Positions 31,874 to 40,403 of a stretch of 64,000 nt of DNA are shown piece after piece; position 1 is the stretch's first letter, and each line of letters opens with the position of its first letter. Below the pieces are notes generated by a model. The model was not told the origin of the DNA. It ran no database searches and was given only the letters and a program-made list of their open reading frames with translations. Position numbers and translations under genes: made by a program. The stretch is taken from positions 42,718 through 106,717 of the forward strand of contig MGUI01000014.1 of NCBI GenBank assembly GCA_001799895.1, in the 5' to 3' direction. This stretch comes from Elusimicrobia bacterium GWD2_63_28 (GTDB taxonomy: Bacteria; Elusimicrobiota; Elusimicrobia; Elusimicrobiales; UBA9959).

Positions 31874-33331
31874 ATGCTGCAGGACAAAATAGAACTGGGT
31901 TTAACTTTCGACGACGTGCTGCTGCTGCCGGCCAAGTCCTCGGTGATGCCCAAGCAGACCGACATCGCAACGAACCTCACTAGAACGATAAAGCTGAACG
32001 TCCCGCTGATCTCCGCGGCCATGGACACCGTGACTGAATCAGGCCTGGCCATAGCCATGGCGCGCGAGGGCGGCATCGGCATCATCCACCGGGCCATGCC
32101 CCCGCATCAGCAGGCGCTTGAAGTGGTCAAGGTCAAAAAGCACGAGAGCGGCGTCATCTCCGCGCCGCTGACCGTGTCGCCCGAAGAGAAATTGAAAGAC
32201 GCCCTGGCGCTGATGGCCAAGCACGGCGTCTCCAGCGTGGCCGTGATCTCCCGCGGTAAACTGGTGGGCCTGCTGACCAACCGCGATGTGCGCTTCCTGA
32301 AGGACCTCGACAAGAAAGTTTCCTCCGCGATGACCACCAAGCTCATCACGGCCCGCCCCGGCACCACGCCGGCGCAGGCCGAGAAGATATTGCAGGAGCA
32401 CCGCATCGAGAAACTGCCGCTGGTCGGCCGCAACGGCGAGCTGAAGGGCCTCATAACGGTGCGAGACATTCTCAACACCAAGCAGTACCCCGACGCCTGC
32501 AAGGACCGGGCCGGCCGGCTGCGCGTGGGCGCGGCCATAGGCGCCGGGCCCGACGCGGTGGAGCGGGCCGGCGAGCTGGTGGCGGCCGGCGCCGACATCA
32601 TTTCGCTGGATTCCGCGCACGGCCATTCCGCCAATGTTCTCAGGACGCTTAAGGAAGTGAAGCGCCGCTACGGCTGCGAGGTGATAGCCGGCAACGTGGC
32701 CACCTACCAGGGCGCGCTGGACCTGATCAAGGCCGGCGCCGACGCCATAAAGGTGGGCATAGGCCCCGGCTCCATCTGCACCACGCGCGTGATCTCCGGC
32801 GTGGGCGTGCCGCAGCTCACCGCCGTGAGCGCCGCCGTGAAGGCCGCCGCCCGCAGCAAAACCCCGGTGATAGCCGACGGCGGCATCAAGTTCTCGGGCG
32901 ACATCACCAAGGCCATGGCCGCGGGCGCCTCCGCCGTGATGCTGGGCACGCTGCTGGCCGGCACCGAGGAAGCCCCCGGCGATATCATCCTCTTCCAGGG
33001 CCGCTCTTATAAGGCCTACCGTGGTATGGGTTCCGTCGGCGCCATGGAGGCGGGCTCCAAGGATCGTTACGGCCAGGCCGGGGTGGAAAAAGACAAGCTG
33101 GTGCCTGAGGGCATCGAGGGGCAGGTGCCCTACAAGGGCACGGTGGCCGCCATCATCCACCAGCTCACCGGCGGCCTGCGCGCCGGCCTGGGCTACTGCG
33201 GCTGCAAAAACCTCGTAGAACTTCGCCGCAAATCGCGCTTCGTGCGCCTGACCAACGCCGGCCTGAAGGAAAGCCACGTGCACGACGTGAAGGTGACCAA
33301 AGAAACTCCCAACTACGCCCAGAAGGACTAA
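31874..33331 (+). CDS. guaB: Inosine-5'-monophosphate dehydrogenase (485 aa)
   Basis: It catalyses the NAD-dependent oxidation of IMP to XMP, the committed step to GMP. The TIM barrel begins [15 protein letters not shown], two CBS domains occupy about residues 95-205, and catalytic Cys302 is in [10 protein letters not shown]. The flap and [11 protein letters not shown] motifs are present. Length is standard. An AGGAG Shine-Dalgarno sequence precedes the ATG. It is the last gene of the guanine-nucleotide run and has a strong terminator. Confidence 0.97.
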   Translation: MLQDKIELGLTFDDVLLLPAKSSVMPKQTDIATNLTRTIKLNVPLISAAMDTVTESGLAIAMAREGGIGIIHRAMPPHQQALEVVKVKKHESGVISAPLTVSPEEKLKDALALMAKHGVSSVAVISRGKLVGLLTNRDVRFLKDLDKKVSSAMTTKLITARPGTTPAQAEKILQEHRIEKLPLVGRNGELKGLITVRDILNTKQYPDACKDRAGRLRVGAAIGAGPDAVERAGELVAAGADIISLDSAHGHSANVLRTLKEVKRRYGCEVIAGNVATYQGALDLIKAGADAIKVGIGPGSICTTRVISGVGVPQLTAVSAAVKAAARSKTPVIADGGIKFSGDITKAMAAGASAVMLGTLLAGTEEAPGDIILFQGRSYKAYRGMGSVGAMEAGSKDRYGQAGVEKDKLVPEGIEGQVPYKGTVAAIIHQLTGGLRAGLGYCGCKNLVELRRKSRFVRLTNAGLKESHVHDVKVTKETPNYAQKD

Positions 33332-33349
33332 GGCGCGGGTGTAAGCAGA

Positions 33350-33379
33350 AAGCCGCCGGCTGCCCGGCGGCTTTTTCTT
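33350..33379 (+). terminator. Terminator of guaB
   Basis: A perfect 10-bp stem (33350-33359 with 33364-33373) with a 4-base loop is followed by a T-rich tail. Confidence 0.9.
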
Positions 33380-33436
33380 TGGGGTCTGCGGCCCGCCGGC
33401 GCGGTTTATAATTCCCGGCCGGGGCGCGTTAAAAGG

Positions 33437-33442
33437 TAAAAT
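33437..33442 (+). promoter_or_regulatory. -10-like TAAAAT box, leaderless start of 33449 gene
   Basis: AAAAGGTAAAAT ends 6 bases before the GTG start at 33449. There is no Shine-Dalgarno sequence. Confidence 0.5.
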
Positions 33443-33448
33443 TTAACC

Positions 33449-34609
33449 GTGCAGCTCTCCGAAGATCAGGAAAAAGCCCTGGCTAAACTGCTGGCGTGGT
33501 ATAAAGACCCCGCCAGGAAGCCCTTTATTACCTTGGGCGGTTACGCCGGCACCGGCAAGACCACCCTGATAGCCGTCTTCAAGAACGAGCTGTCCAGGCT
33601 GGACAAGGACCTCAAAATTGCCTTCTGCAGCTATACCGGCAAGGCCGCCCAGAACCTCAAGAATAAGCTGAAAGAGGGCGGCGCCCTGTGCGTGAAGGAT
33701 TCCGTCAGCACCATACACGGCCTTATCTATAATCCGCGGGAGAACTCGGCCGGCCATATCACCGGCTGGGACCGCAAAGAGCTGCTGGAGCGCAGCCTGA
33801 TCATAGTGGACGAGGCCTCCATGGTCGACGGCCTCATCTGGGCCGATTTGCTCTCCTACAATATCCCGATAGTCGCCGTGGGAGACCATGGCCAGCTGCC
33901 GCCCATCTCCGGCCAGTTCAATCTGATGCAGGCTCCGGAGATACTGCTGACGCAGATACACCGGCAGGCCAGGGACAACCCCATCATAGAGGTCTCCGAA
34001 CACGCCCGGCGCACTGGCCTGGTGCCGCCCCGGCGCTACGGCGCAGGGGTGGTGAAATACCTTAAAGAGGACAGCGACGCCCAGGAAAAGAGCGGGGAGC
34101 TGCTGGAATGCTATTCCCCCGATACGCTGATCCTGTGCGGCTACAACAATACCCGCAACCGGATCAACCAGTTCATGCGCGCGGCCCGCGGCTACGAAAC
34201 GCCCGCCCCCGCCGGCGGCGACCGGGTGATCTGCCTGCGCAACAACCACAAGAAGGGAATTTACAACGGCATGCTGGGCACGCTGGAGAATATCAGCCCG
34301 GCGCAGAAAGACTGGTATAACGCCGAGATACAGCTCGACGACCGCGAGAAGCCCTATGAGGGGCTCATCTACGCGCCGCAGTTCGGCGCCAAAACGGGCG
34401 TGAATTTCACCAAGGACAGGGCGCTGGCGATGACGGGCGATCTGTTCGATTTCGGCTACGCGCTGACCGTGCACAAGGCGCAGGGCAGCCAGGCTAAAAA
34501 AGTGGTGATGTTCGAAGAGCGCTTCGCCCAGATGGACGACGAGATGTGGCGGCGCTGGCTCTACACCGGGATCACCCGGGCAGAAGAAGAGCTCTACCTG
34601 TTCGGGTAG
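33449..34609 (+). CDS. RecD/Dda-like superfamily 1 DNA helicase (386 aa)
   Basis: Walker A is GGYAGTGKTT (residues 30-39). Motif II is IIVDEASMV and motif III is VAVGDHGQLPPI. The C-terminal UvrD_C_2-like motif is YALTVHKAQGSQ, followed by YTGITRAEEELYL. The protein is short for RecD2 and lacks its N-terminal helix-hairpin-helix part, so it is closer in size to Dda-type 5'-3' helicases. The start is a GTG with a TAAAAT box 6 bases above. It is monocistronic and convergent with the decarboxylase gene 3 bases away. The role in repair or replication restart is inferred from the family. Confidence 0.88.
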   Translation: MQLSEDQEKALAKLLAWYKDPARKPFITLGGYAGTGKTTLIAVFKNELSRLDKDLKIAFCSYTGKAAQNLKNKLKEGGALCVKDSVSTIHGLIYNPRENSAGHITGWDRKELLERSLIIVDEASMVDGLIWADLLSYNIPIVAVGDHGQLPPISGQFNLMQAPEILLTQIHRQARDNPIIEVSEHARRTGLVPPRRYGAGVVKYLKEDSDAQEKSGELLECYSPDTLILCGYNNTRNRINQFMRAARGYETPAPAGGDRVICLRNNHKKGIYNGMLGTLENISPAQKDWYNAEIQLDDREKPYEGLIYAPQFGAKTGVNFTKDRALAMTGDLFDFGYALTVHKAQGSQAKKVVMFEERFAQMDDEMWRRWLYTGITRAEEELYLFG

Positions 34610-34612
34610 GGT

Positions 34613-35395
34613 TTATTTTCCCTTAAATTGCGGTTTGCGCTTTTCCATGAAGGCCTTTATGCCTTCTTCGTAGTCGCCGCTGTTGTACACCTTGCGGCGC
34701 AGCGCCTGTATGCGTTCGAAAGATTCCGGGCTGATGGGGTGGGCCTCGGAAAGTATCCTGAACTGTTCCTTTATCACCGACACGGCCAGCGGGGAGTTGC
34801 CCGCGATGGTCTGCGCCAGCGCGAAAGTGAAACTCTCTATCTCCCTGGAGCTGACCAGGTGGTTGAGGATGCCGAAGTGGTAGGCGCGCTGCGCCTTTAC
34901 CGGCTCGGCGGTGAAGAACATCTCCTTGGCGATGTTGGAGCCCACGCGGTTGATGAAATGCATGATGCCGGAGGCGTTGTAGGGCAGGCCCATCTTCACC
35001 GGGGTGATGGCGAAGGTGGAGGTCTCGTCGCCGACGGCCAGGTCGCAGGTGACGGCCAGGTCGGTGGCGCCGCCCCACACGCTGCCCTGTATCATGGCTA
35101 TCACGGGGCCGGGGTAGCTCTGTATCGCGCGGAAGGCGACCTCCATCGGGCTGTCGTAGGCCAGCGGGTCGTGGTGCACCTTGGGCAGCTGCGTGATGTC
35201 GTGGCCGGCCGACCAGACGCGGGCGTCTTTTTCGGCGCGCAGGATTATGACCGAGATCTTCTTCTTCTTGAATTCGTCGAGCGCGGTGACCATCTGCCTG
35301 CAGAGCTCCAGGCTGAGGGCGTTGCGGCGGAGGGGGTTGTTGAGCGTGAGCACGCCGATGCCTTCTTTGACGTCCTTGAGTATGAGCTGGTCCAT
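34613..35395 (-). CDS. scpB: Methylmalonyl-CoA decarboxylase-like crotonase (260 aa)
   Basis: The sequence follows E. coli ScpB (YgfG) along its length: SAGHDITQLP, the oxyanion-hole IQGSVWGGATDL, STFAITPVKMGLPYN, a GILNHLV segment, and the end FERIQALRRKVYNSGDYEEGIKAFMEKRKP. ScpB decarboxylates methylmalonyl-CoA to propionyl-CoA. A GGAGG Shine-Dalgarno sequence lies upstream of the ATG. No methylmalonyl-CoA mutase gene is adjacent. Other enoyl-CoA hydratase/isomerase activities are possible, but this match is closer than to general crotonases. Confidence 0.82.
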   Translation of the reverse strand: MDQLILKDVKEGIGVLTLNNPLRRNALSLELCRQMVTALDEFKKKKISVIILRAEKDARVWSAGHDITQLPKVHHDPLAYDSPMEVAFRAIQSYPGPVIAMIQGSVWGGATDLAVTCDLAVGDETSTFAITPVKMGLPYNASGIMHFINRVGSNIAKEMFFTAEPVKAQRAYHFGILNHLVSSREIESFTFALAQTIAGNSPLAVSVIKEQFRILSEAHPISPESFERIQALRRKVYNSGDYEEGIKAFMEKRKPQFKGK

Positions 35396-35434
35396 GTCGG
35401 TTCCCTCCGGGCAGATTTGCCGCAGGACTAATTG

Positions 35435-35440
35435 TATAAT
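35435..35440 (+). promoter_or_regulatory. -10 TATAAT box, leaderless start of 35447 gene
   Basis: A perfect TATAAT ends 6 bases before the ATG at 35447, and no Shine-Dalgarno sequence is present. The divergent scpB start is 40 bases away. Confidence 0.55.
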
Positions 35441-35446
35441 TTTAAA

Positions 35447-36691
35447 ATGAAAATTTTATTCTGCTTTCTTTGCTCCCTCAATCTTTTCCTGGCGCCGGCG
35501 GCGGCGGGGGACCTGGAGAAAGCGGCGGACGCCGCGGCGCGGCAGGTGGCTGAAGAGCCGCGGGGGCTGGAGGAATTGTTCGATAAAAGTTTTTTCCGCC
35601 ACATCTCTCTCGAAAATCTTTCCTCTCTCTTTTCCGGGCTGTACAAAGAGCACGGGGCCGTGGAGGCGGCGGTGCTGGTAAGCTCCAAGGCCTCGTCCGG
35701 GCATTTCTATTTCGACACCGCCAAGGGGCTCCGTATCCCCGTGGCGCTTTCCGTGGAGCCGGCGAACGGCAAGATAAACGGCCTGTTCTTCAGGCCCGCC
35801 TACAAGAAGGACGTTACCCTGCGGGGCGTGCGCGAGGGCCTGGCCGCCCTGCCGGGCCGCGCGGGCCTGCTGGCGCGGCGGCTGGGTGAAAAGCCGGAGA
35901 ACCTGGAGGCGCTGGGCAGCGACGAATCTTTCGCCATCGGGTCGGCCTTCAAGCTTTACGTGCTGGGTACCCTGGTCCGGTCGAAAACGCCCTGGGACAA
36001 GGTCTTCAACCTCAGGGAAGGCGACCGCTCCCTGCCGTCCGGGCGCCTGCAGGACTGGCCGGACGATTCTCCCCTGACCGCTCATACCCTGGCCACGCTG
36101 ATGATCTCGGAGAGCGACAATACGGCCTCGGACCTGCTGATAGACCGCCTGGGCCGCAGGAAGATAGAGGACTCCCTGGCCTCGCTCGGGCATTCCGATC
36201 CCGCCCGGCTGAAGCCTTTCCTGAAAACCTCGGAAATGTTCAAACTGAAGTCGGGCACAGCGGCCGCGCTCAAGTACCTGAACCTGCCTGCCGCGGAAAA
36301 ATACGGCTTCCTCGACAGCCTGGCCAAAGAGCCGCTGGAAATAGAAAAATTCACCCGCAGCCCTTTCGGCGTGGACAAGGTGGAATGGTTCGCCTCCCCG
36401 GCTGATCTGTGCCGGGCTATGGAATACCTGGAGCGGGAGGGGGGCGTGAAGGCGCTGGAGGTGATGGCGCTGAACCCCGGCCTGAGCATCCCGGAGAACG
36501 CCTTCCTTTACGCCGGCTACAAGGGCGGTTCGGAGCCGGGCGTGCTTTCCACAACCTGGCTGCTGAAAAATAAAAAGTCAGAATGGTACTGCCTGTCGGC
36601 CTCCTGGAACGACGAGGCGGACAACCTGGACCAGAAAAAATTCCTGGCCCTGATGCAGTCCGCGCTGAACGCGCTGGCCGCGGCCGAGTAG
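35447..36691 (+). CDS. Class A beta-lactamase-fold serine hydrolase, exported (414 aa)
   Basis: A signal peptide (residues 1-20) is followed by a small N-terminal domain of about 110 residues (GLEELFDKSFF) that resembles the extra domain found in some penicillin-binding-like hydrolases. The catalytic domain has Ser166-x-x-Lys169 (SAFK), S223-D224-N225 and a late KGGSE in place of KTG. All three class A signature elements are thus present. Sequence around them is distant from clinical beta-lactamases, and the omega-loop glutamate is not evident. A cell-wall or esterase role is as likely as antibiotic hydrolysis. Confidence 0.8.
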   Translation: MKILFCFLCSLNLFLAPAAAGDLEKAADAAARQVAEEPRGLEELFDKSFFRHISLENLSSLFSGLYKEHGAVEAAVLVSSKASSGHFYFDTAKGLRIPVALSVEPANGKINGLFFRPAYKKDVTLRGVREGLAALPGRAGLLARRLGEKPENLEALGSDESFAIGSAFKLYVLGTLVRSKTPWDKVFNLREGDRSLPSGRLQDWPDDSPLTAHTLATLMISESDNTASDLLIDRLGRRKIEDSLASLGHSDPARLKPFLKTSEMFKLKSGTAAALKYLNLPAAEKYGFLDSLAKEPLEIEKFTRSPFGVDKVEWFASPADLCRAMEYLEREGGVKALEVMALNPGLSIPENAFLYAGYKGGSEPGVLSTTWLLKNKKSEWYCLSASWNDEADNLDQKKFLALMQSALNALAAAE

Positions 36692-36727
36692 CGCCCCCGG
36701 GCGCCGCTTCGCCGCCTCAAGTGCCTA

Positions 36728-36758
36728 AAGGGCCTCCGGGCTTGCCCGCCTGGCCCTT
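36728..36758 (+). terminator. Hairpin between 35447 gene and 36819 gene, abutting the -35 box
   Basis: A 7-bp outer stem (36728-36734 with 36752-36758) encloses a second G+C stem. The right arm ends in the first bases of the TTGACA hexamer. There is no T-tract, so it is a weak terminator at best and may instead affect promoter use. Confidence 0.35.
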
Positions 36759-36785
36759 GACAATAGTCAATCGTCTTATTACACT
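36757..36785 (+). promoter_or_regulatory. Sigma70-type promoter of the 36819 gene
   Basis: TTGACA (36757-36762), a 17-base spacer and TACACT (36780-36785) precede the gene. As at 27156, the -35 is preceded by GGCCC and lies in an inverted repeat, here TTGAC-AATA-GTCAA. Confidence 0.65.
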
Positions 36786-36818
36786 TTATACAGCGGCTAA
36801 CCAGACGAGGGTATCTAT

Positions 36819-38657
36819 ATGACTAAATTACTTCTTTCCCTTATATTAACGCTGTCGGCCTACCCGGCTTTCGCCGAAATGGCGGCGCCGGACCAGGCGC
36901 TGATCACCGAATGCGCCGACAATATCAACCCCGGCAAGAAACTCCTGTCGCCGACCACGGCGGACAAGTGCGTTAAAGGCCTCAACGCGGGCTCACCCAC
37001 GCTGCTGACCAAGTACGCGCAGGAGGACCCCGAAGGCGCCAGCATCCTCATCGGCGACAATAACGCCCTGCTGGACCTCAAGGAGATAGTGGTGCGCCAG
37101 GGCGGTCTGGACGGCGTCATCGCCCTGTCCCGCATCCTTGAGAAACCCGACTGCGCCCTCTGCGAAATGACCCTGGGCCCCCGGCCCGAGGCCATCTTCG
37201 ACTGGGTCGGCAAGTACGCCTCCAGCCGCCAGGCCGGCTTAAAGAAGGACGTGCGCACCTGGGACGCGCTGGGCCATTACCGCATGACCTCTCTCGCTTC
37301 CGCGGCCTACGGTAAGACCAAGGCTGACTGGAACTCCCAGGCCATGGTCAAGCGCTACCTCGAGCTCGGCAAATGGGCCGCTTCGGAGACCACCAAGATA
37401 GCCGCCGCTCCCAAGGTGCCGGCCAATTTCGCCGAAGTTTCCGCCGTGCTGCGCGAGGACCTGGAGGCGGTGGACGACGCCGCCTCGCTGACCAAGCTTT
37501 CCGGCGTGGCCGCCAAGGCGGGCATAAAAGAAGAGGCGCCCAAGCCTTCTACCGCCGATAAGAAGGGCAAGCAGCTTGCCGCCGCCGGCAATAAGCTCGC
37601 CTCCATAGACCAGGCGGGGCGCGGCGAATACCTGACCCAGGCCTTCGACGGAGCCGGCGCGCTGGCCGCCGGCGCGCTGCCCGCGGTCAAACCCGTGGCT
37701 GGCGCTACCGCCAAGCCTGGAACCGCCAAGCCCGGCGCCCCCATCACCCCGGTACAGATGACGGCCGCCGAAGAGAAGGCCCTGGGGCAGGCGATGATAC
37801 GCATGGAGAAGGGCAAACCGGTCGGCTACATGGCCGACGTGATGAACCAGTCCGAGGCCGGCAAGCGCACCAACGCTTTCTACAGCGACCCCAAATACGC
37901 CAAGGCCGGCACCAACAAGCTGGACTTCAGCTTCACGCGCTCGCCGGGCGCTTTCGGCTACTGGGACCCCGACGCCAAGGTGGTCCGCATCAACAGCGAG
38001 GTGGCCGAGGAGTTCGCGGCCAAGCGCGGCATGACGGTGCCCCAGCTGATGAAGGACAAGAAGGCGATGCAGGAACTGGCGGTCATGATTTCGCCCGTGA
38101 TGGTGCACGAGGCCGAGCACCAGAACCAGACGGCCCGCGCCGTGGCGGCCGGCGTGGACTTCAAGAAATTCAGCGGCGGCGGCAGCAGCGACCCTTATAC
38201 CCGCGCCAAAGAGAACCTCTCCAATACGGAGTCGGCCAAGCACATGATAGAGTACTGCTCCAAGAACGGCGGCCCCGCCTGCTGGAAGAGCTTCCACCCC
38301 ATGCACGCGGACAACGCCGAGAAGTTCATGGCCGGCGGCGTGGAGGCCCTGGACGCCCTGAAGGCGCCCCTCTACCCGCGCATAGACAGCTTCGAAGGCG
38401 GCACGGCCCGCGAGTTCCAGGCCGCGCAGACTTACGCGAAGCAGCTGAAGGCCCTGGAAACCCTGCAGCGCTCCAGCCCCAAGACGATGACGGCCGAGCA
38501 GCGGCAGAACCTGGCCGACTACCGCGTGCTGATGGACACCCGCTTCAAATGGTACACCATCAGCTACCAGGAGAATTCCGCCAACGACGCCGAGGCGCTG
38601 GCCTTCAGGAAGAAGTACGGCACGGCCGCCTCCGGCCTGGCGGTACCTACCCTTTAA
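36819..38657 (+). CDS. Secreted protein with HExxH zinc-metallopeptidase motif (612 aa)
   Basis: A signal peptide ends AYPAFAE. Residues 25-260 are helical with paired cysteines (CALCEM). An Ala/Lys/Pro-rich linker spans about 235-310. The C-terminal domain carries VHEAEHQNQ, with His430, Glu431 and His434 forming an HExxH zincin motif. A possible third ligand lies among acidic residues downstream. Upstream of the motif, the strand GYWDPDAKVVRIN suits the edge strand of such enzymes. I do not recognise a named family. The 38667 gene follows 9 bases downstream and is probably co-transcribed. Confidence 0.7.
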   Translation: MTKLLLSLILTLSAYPAFAEMAAPDQALITECADNINPGKKLLSPTTADKCVKGLNAGSPTLLTKYAQEDPEGASILIGDNNALLDLKEIVVRQGGLDGVIALSRILEKPDCALCEMTLGPRPEAIFDWVGKYASSRQAGLKKDVRTWDALGHYRMTSLASAAYGKTKADWNSQAMVKRYLELGKWAASETTKIAAAPKVPANFAEVSAVLREDLEAVDDAASLTKLSGVAAKAGIKEEAPKPSTADKKGKQLAAAGNKLASIDQAGRGEYLTQAFDGAGALAAGALPAVKPVAGATAKPGTAKPGAPITPVQMTAAEEKALGQAMIRMEKGKPVGYMADVMNQSEAGKRTNAFYSDPKYAKAGTNKLDFSFTRSPGAFGYWDPDAKVVRINSEVAEEFAAKRGMTVPQLMKDKKAMQELAVMISPVMVHEAEHQNQTARAVAAGVDFKKFSGGGSSDPYTRAKENLSNTESAKHMIEYCSKNGGPACWKSFHPMHADNAEKFMAGGVEALDALKAPLYPRIDSFEGGTAREFQAAQTYAKQLKALETLQRSSPKTMTAEQRQNLADYRVLMDTRFKWYTISYQENSANDAEALAFRKKYGTAASGLAVPTL

Positions 38658-38666
38658 GGAGCTGAC

Positions 38667-39239
38667 ATGAAAAACCTGATACTGGCCGCCGCGCTGTGCC
38701 TGGGCGCGGCGCCGGCTTCCGCCGGAGCACCGGCCGGAGCGGCCTACACGGAAGGCAAGTATTTCACTATAACGGTCCCGGGCGGCTGGACCAAGAAAGA
38801 CGAGGGCTTCGGCCTTTCGGACGAAGAGAAGAAGGTGTTCGGCGCTGACTTCTTCGGCCCGGCCGCGGACGGGCTGGCCGTGCGGATAGGCGTGCACTAT
38901 TACGCCCCCGGCAATTTGGTGCAGCCCACGCCGGAAAAGTTCATAAAGCTGCATTCCCAGCCGGCCATAGGCGTGAACGTGGACGGCAAGGTCTACGGCA
39001 AGGTGGCCGCGGGCAAGGCCGGCAATTATTACGCCAGGGTCTTCGAGCGCAAGACCTTCGAGTACGAGCCCAAGGAAGCGCTGCATCCCAAGAAGATCCA
39101 CGTCTACGAGAAATTCCACGTGGTGCCGGTTAAGAACGGCTTCTACGTGCTGCGCTATTACGCGCCGATGGACCTGGCCAAGGCCAACCTGAAACACTAC
39201 CAAGCGGTGCTGGCTTCTTTCAAGCCGCTGGCGCGCTGA
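38667..39239 (+). CDS. Secreted PsbP/DUF1795-like small protein (190 aa)
   Basis: A signal peptide ends PASAG. The mature part has the order of a PsbP-like fold: a strand YFTITVPGGWTKKDEGFG, long central strands, and the final AKANLKHYQAVLASFKPL helix that ends many such proteins. An AAGGAG Shine-Dalgarno sequence overlaps the end of the upstream gene region. It follows the HExxH protein closely and has a strong terminator, so the two form an operon. Function is unknown. Confidence 0.65.
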   Translation: MKNLILAAALCLGAAPASAGAPAGAAYTEGKYFTITVPGGWTKKDEGFGLSDEEKKVFGADFFGPAADGLAVRIGVHYYAPGNLVQPTPEKFIKLHSQPAIGVNVDGKVYGKVAAGKAGNYYARVFERKTFEYEPKEALHPKKIHVYEKFHVVPVKNGFYVLRYYAPMDLAKANLKHYQAVLASFKPLAR

Positions 39240-39258
39240 CGCCCCCGTTCGCGCCGCA

Positions 39259-39286
39259 AAGCCCCGGGCAGCCGGGGCTTTTTTAT
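39259..39286 (+). terminator. Terminator after the 38667 gene
   Basis: A perfect 9-bp stem (39259-39267 with 39272-39280) with a 4-base loop is followed by a run of T. Confidence 0.9.
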
Positions 39287-39315
39287 TGCCGGTTGCGCGG
39301 CTGGGCGGTAATTTC

Positions 39316-39321
39316 TAGAAT
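39316..39321 (+). promoter_or_regulatory. -10-like TAGAAT box, leaderless start of the six-gene operon
   Basis: TAGAAT ends 8 bases before the ATG at 39330. There is no Shine-Dalgarno sequence. Confidence 0.45.
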
Positions 39322-39329
39322 AAAGCCGG

Positions 39330-40403
39330 ATGCCTAAACTCCAAGATCTGAAGACCGGCGACTGGGTGCGCTGGGACTCCCAGCAATGGGAGGTCACGGA
39401 CCGCGACCTCTACAAGGAGTCCGCCGATTACCAGGAAGTGCAGTGGGAGCTGGAATCCTCCGCCGGCACCCGCTACCTGGTGATGTCGCGCGAGAACAAG
39501 GGCGGCTCCGTGGAAGAGGTCTGGGTCTGCACCAGGCAGGCCTCCATCGGCGACGTGGAGCGGCAGCTGCCTTCCGGGGAGTGGGAAAGCTTCGGGGAAA
39601 CGGATTCCGTGCCCGCCGCGCCGGCCCGGGTAAGGTTCTGCGGGCTGGGCTTTAAGCTCGACGGCGAAACCGAGGGGATCGCCGAGGACGACGACGGCAA
39701 CAACGTCACCAAGCTGACCTGGGATTACTACGACGACACCCGCAAGCGCAACCTGGCCATAGAGATCTGGAAGGAGCCGGACGCGGATTATTACGAGGCC
39801 TACGACGGGGACGTCGTCAAGTCGTCTGATTTTTCGGTTATACCGCCTTCCGCCGCGCCGCGCCGCAGCCTTCTGCGCGGCTCCGAGGCCGCCGGCACTT
39901 TCGTGGCGGGCTGCTTCGTCTGCTTCTTTTTCCTGCCCATCGTGGCCGGGGTGATGGGCGCCTTCGATACCGGCGCGGAGTACCTGGTGGCGCTGCTGGT
40001 GCCGGCCGCCTGCGCTTTTATCGCCGTGCTGGCCGGCGCGCACAGGGGCCTGCTGGCCGTGGCGCTGGCCGCCGCCGTCGGCGGCGCGATACTGGCGCTC
40101 AAGCTCCGCGGCCTGGGCGGCTCCTACTGGGAATACGCCATGTACGGCGCCCTCGGCGGGGCCGCCATCGCCGAATTCTTCTCCAGGGTGTTCAGCGTCG
40201 AGCGCTCTTCGGAGAAGGGCTGGATAGCCGCCAACGCCTCGCTGCTGTTCCTCTACATCGTCGGCTTCGCCCATTACATAAAGTTCGCGCCGCGCCCGCA
40301 TAATCCGGGCGGCCTGCTGGCGGCCTGCGCGCTGCCGCTGCTGCCCGCCGCGGCGGTCTTCCTGGTCTACTTCTTCAAAGGGGGCTCCGATGAACCGGCA
40401 TAG
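39330..40403 (+). CDS. DUF4178-like membrane protein (357 aa)
   Basis: The N-terminal 170 residues resemble DUF4178: LKTGDWVRWDSQQWEVTDRDLY followed by a repeated beta pattern with EVQWELES and NKGGSVEEVWV. The C-terminal half has five or six hydrophobic segments. DUF4178 proteins are known from conserved loci with DUF350 membrane proteins and polyamine-type aminopropyltransferases, and the same company is found here. Its end overlaps the spermidine synthase-like gene by 14 bases. It is the first gene of a six-gene operon. Molecular function is unknown. Confidence 0.72.
   Translation: MPKLQDLKTGDWVRWDSQQWEVTDRDLYKESADYQEVQWELESSAGTRYLVMSRENKGGSVEEVWVCTRQASIGDVERQLPSGEWESFGETDSVPAAPARVRFCGLGFKLDGETEGIAEDDDGNNVTKLTWDYYDDTRKRNLAIEIWKEPDADYYEAYDGDVVKSSDFSVIPPSAAPRRSLLRGSEAAGTFVAGCFVCFFFLPIVAGVMGAFDTGAEYLVALLVPAACAFIAVLAGAHRGLLAVALAAAVGGAILALKLRGLGGSYWEYAMYGALGGAAIAEFFSRVFSVERSSEKGWIAANASLLFLYIVGFAHYIKFAPRPHNPGGLLAACALPLLPAAAVFLVYFFKGGSDEPA

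Noticed and set aside
37239..39203. A 654-codon minus-strand open frame opposite the HExxH protein and its neighbour.
   Set aside because: It is a mirror of two genes with signal peptides, Shine-Dalgarno sequences and a good promoter. The product has the low-complexity composition of an antisense shadow.
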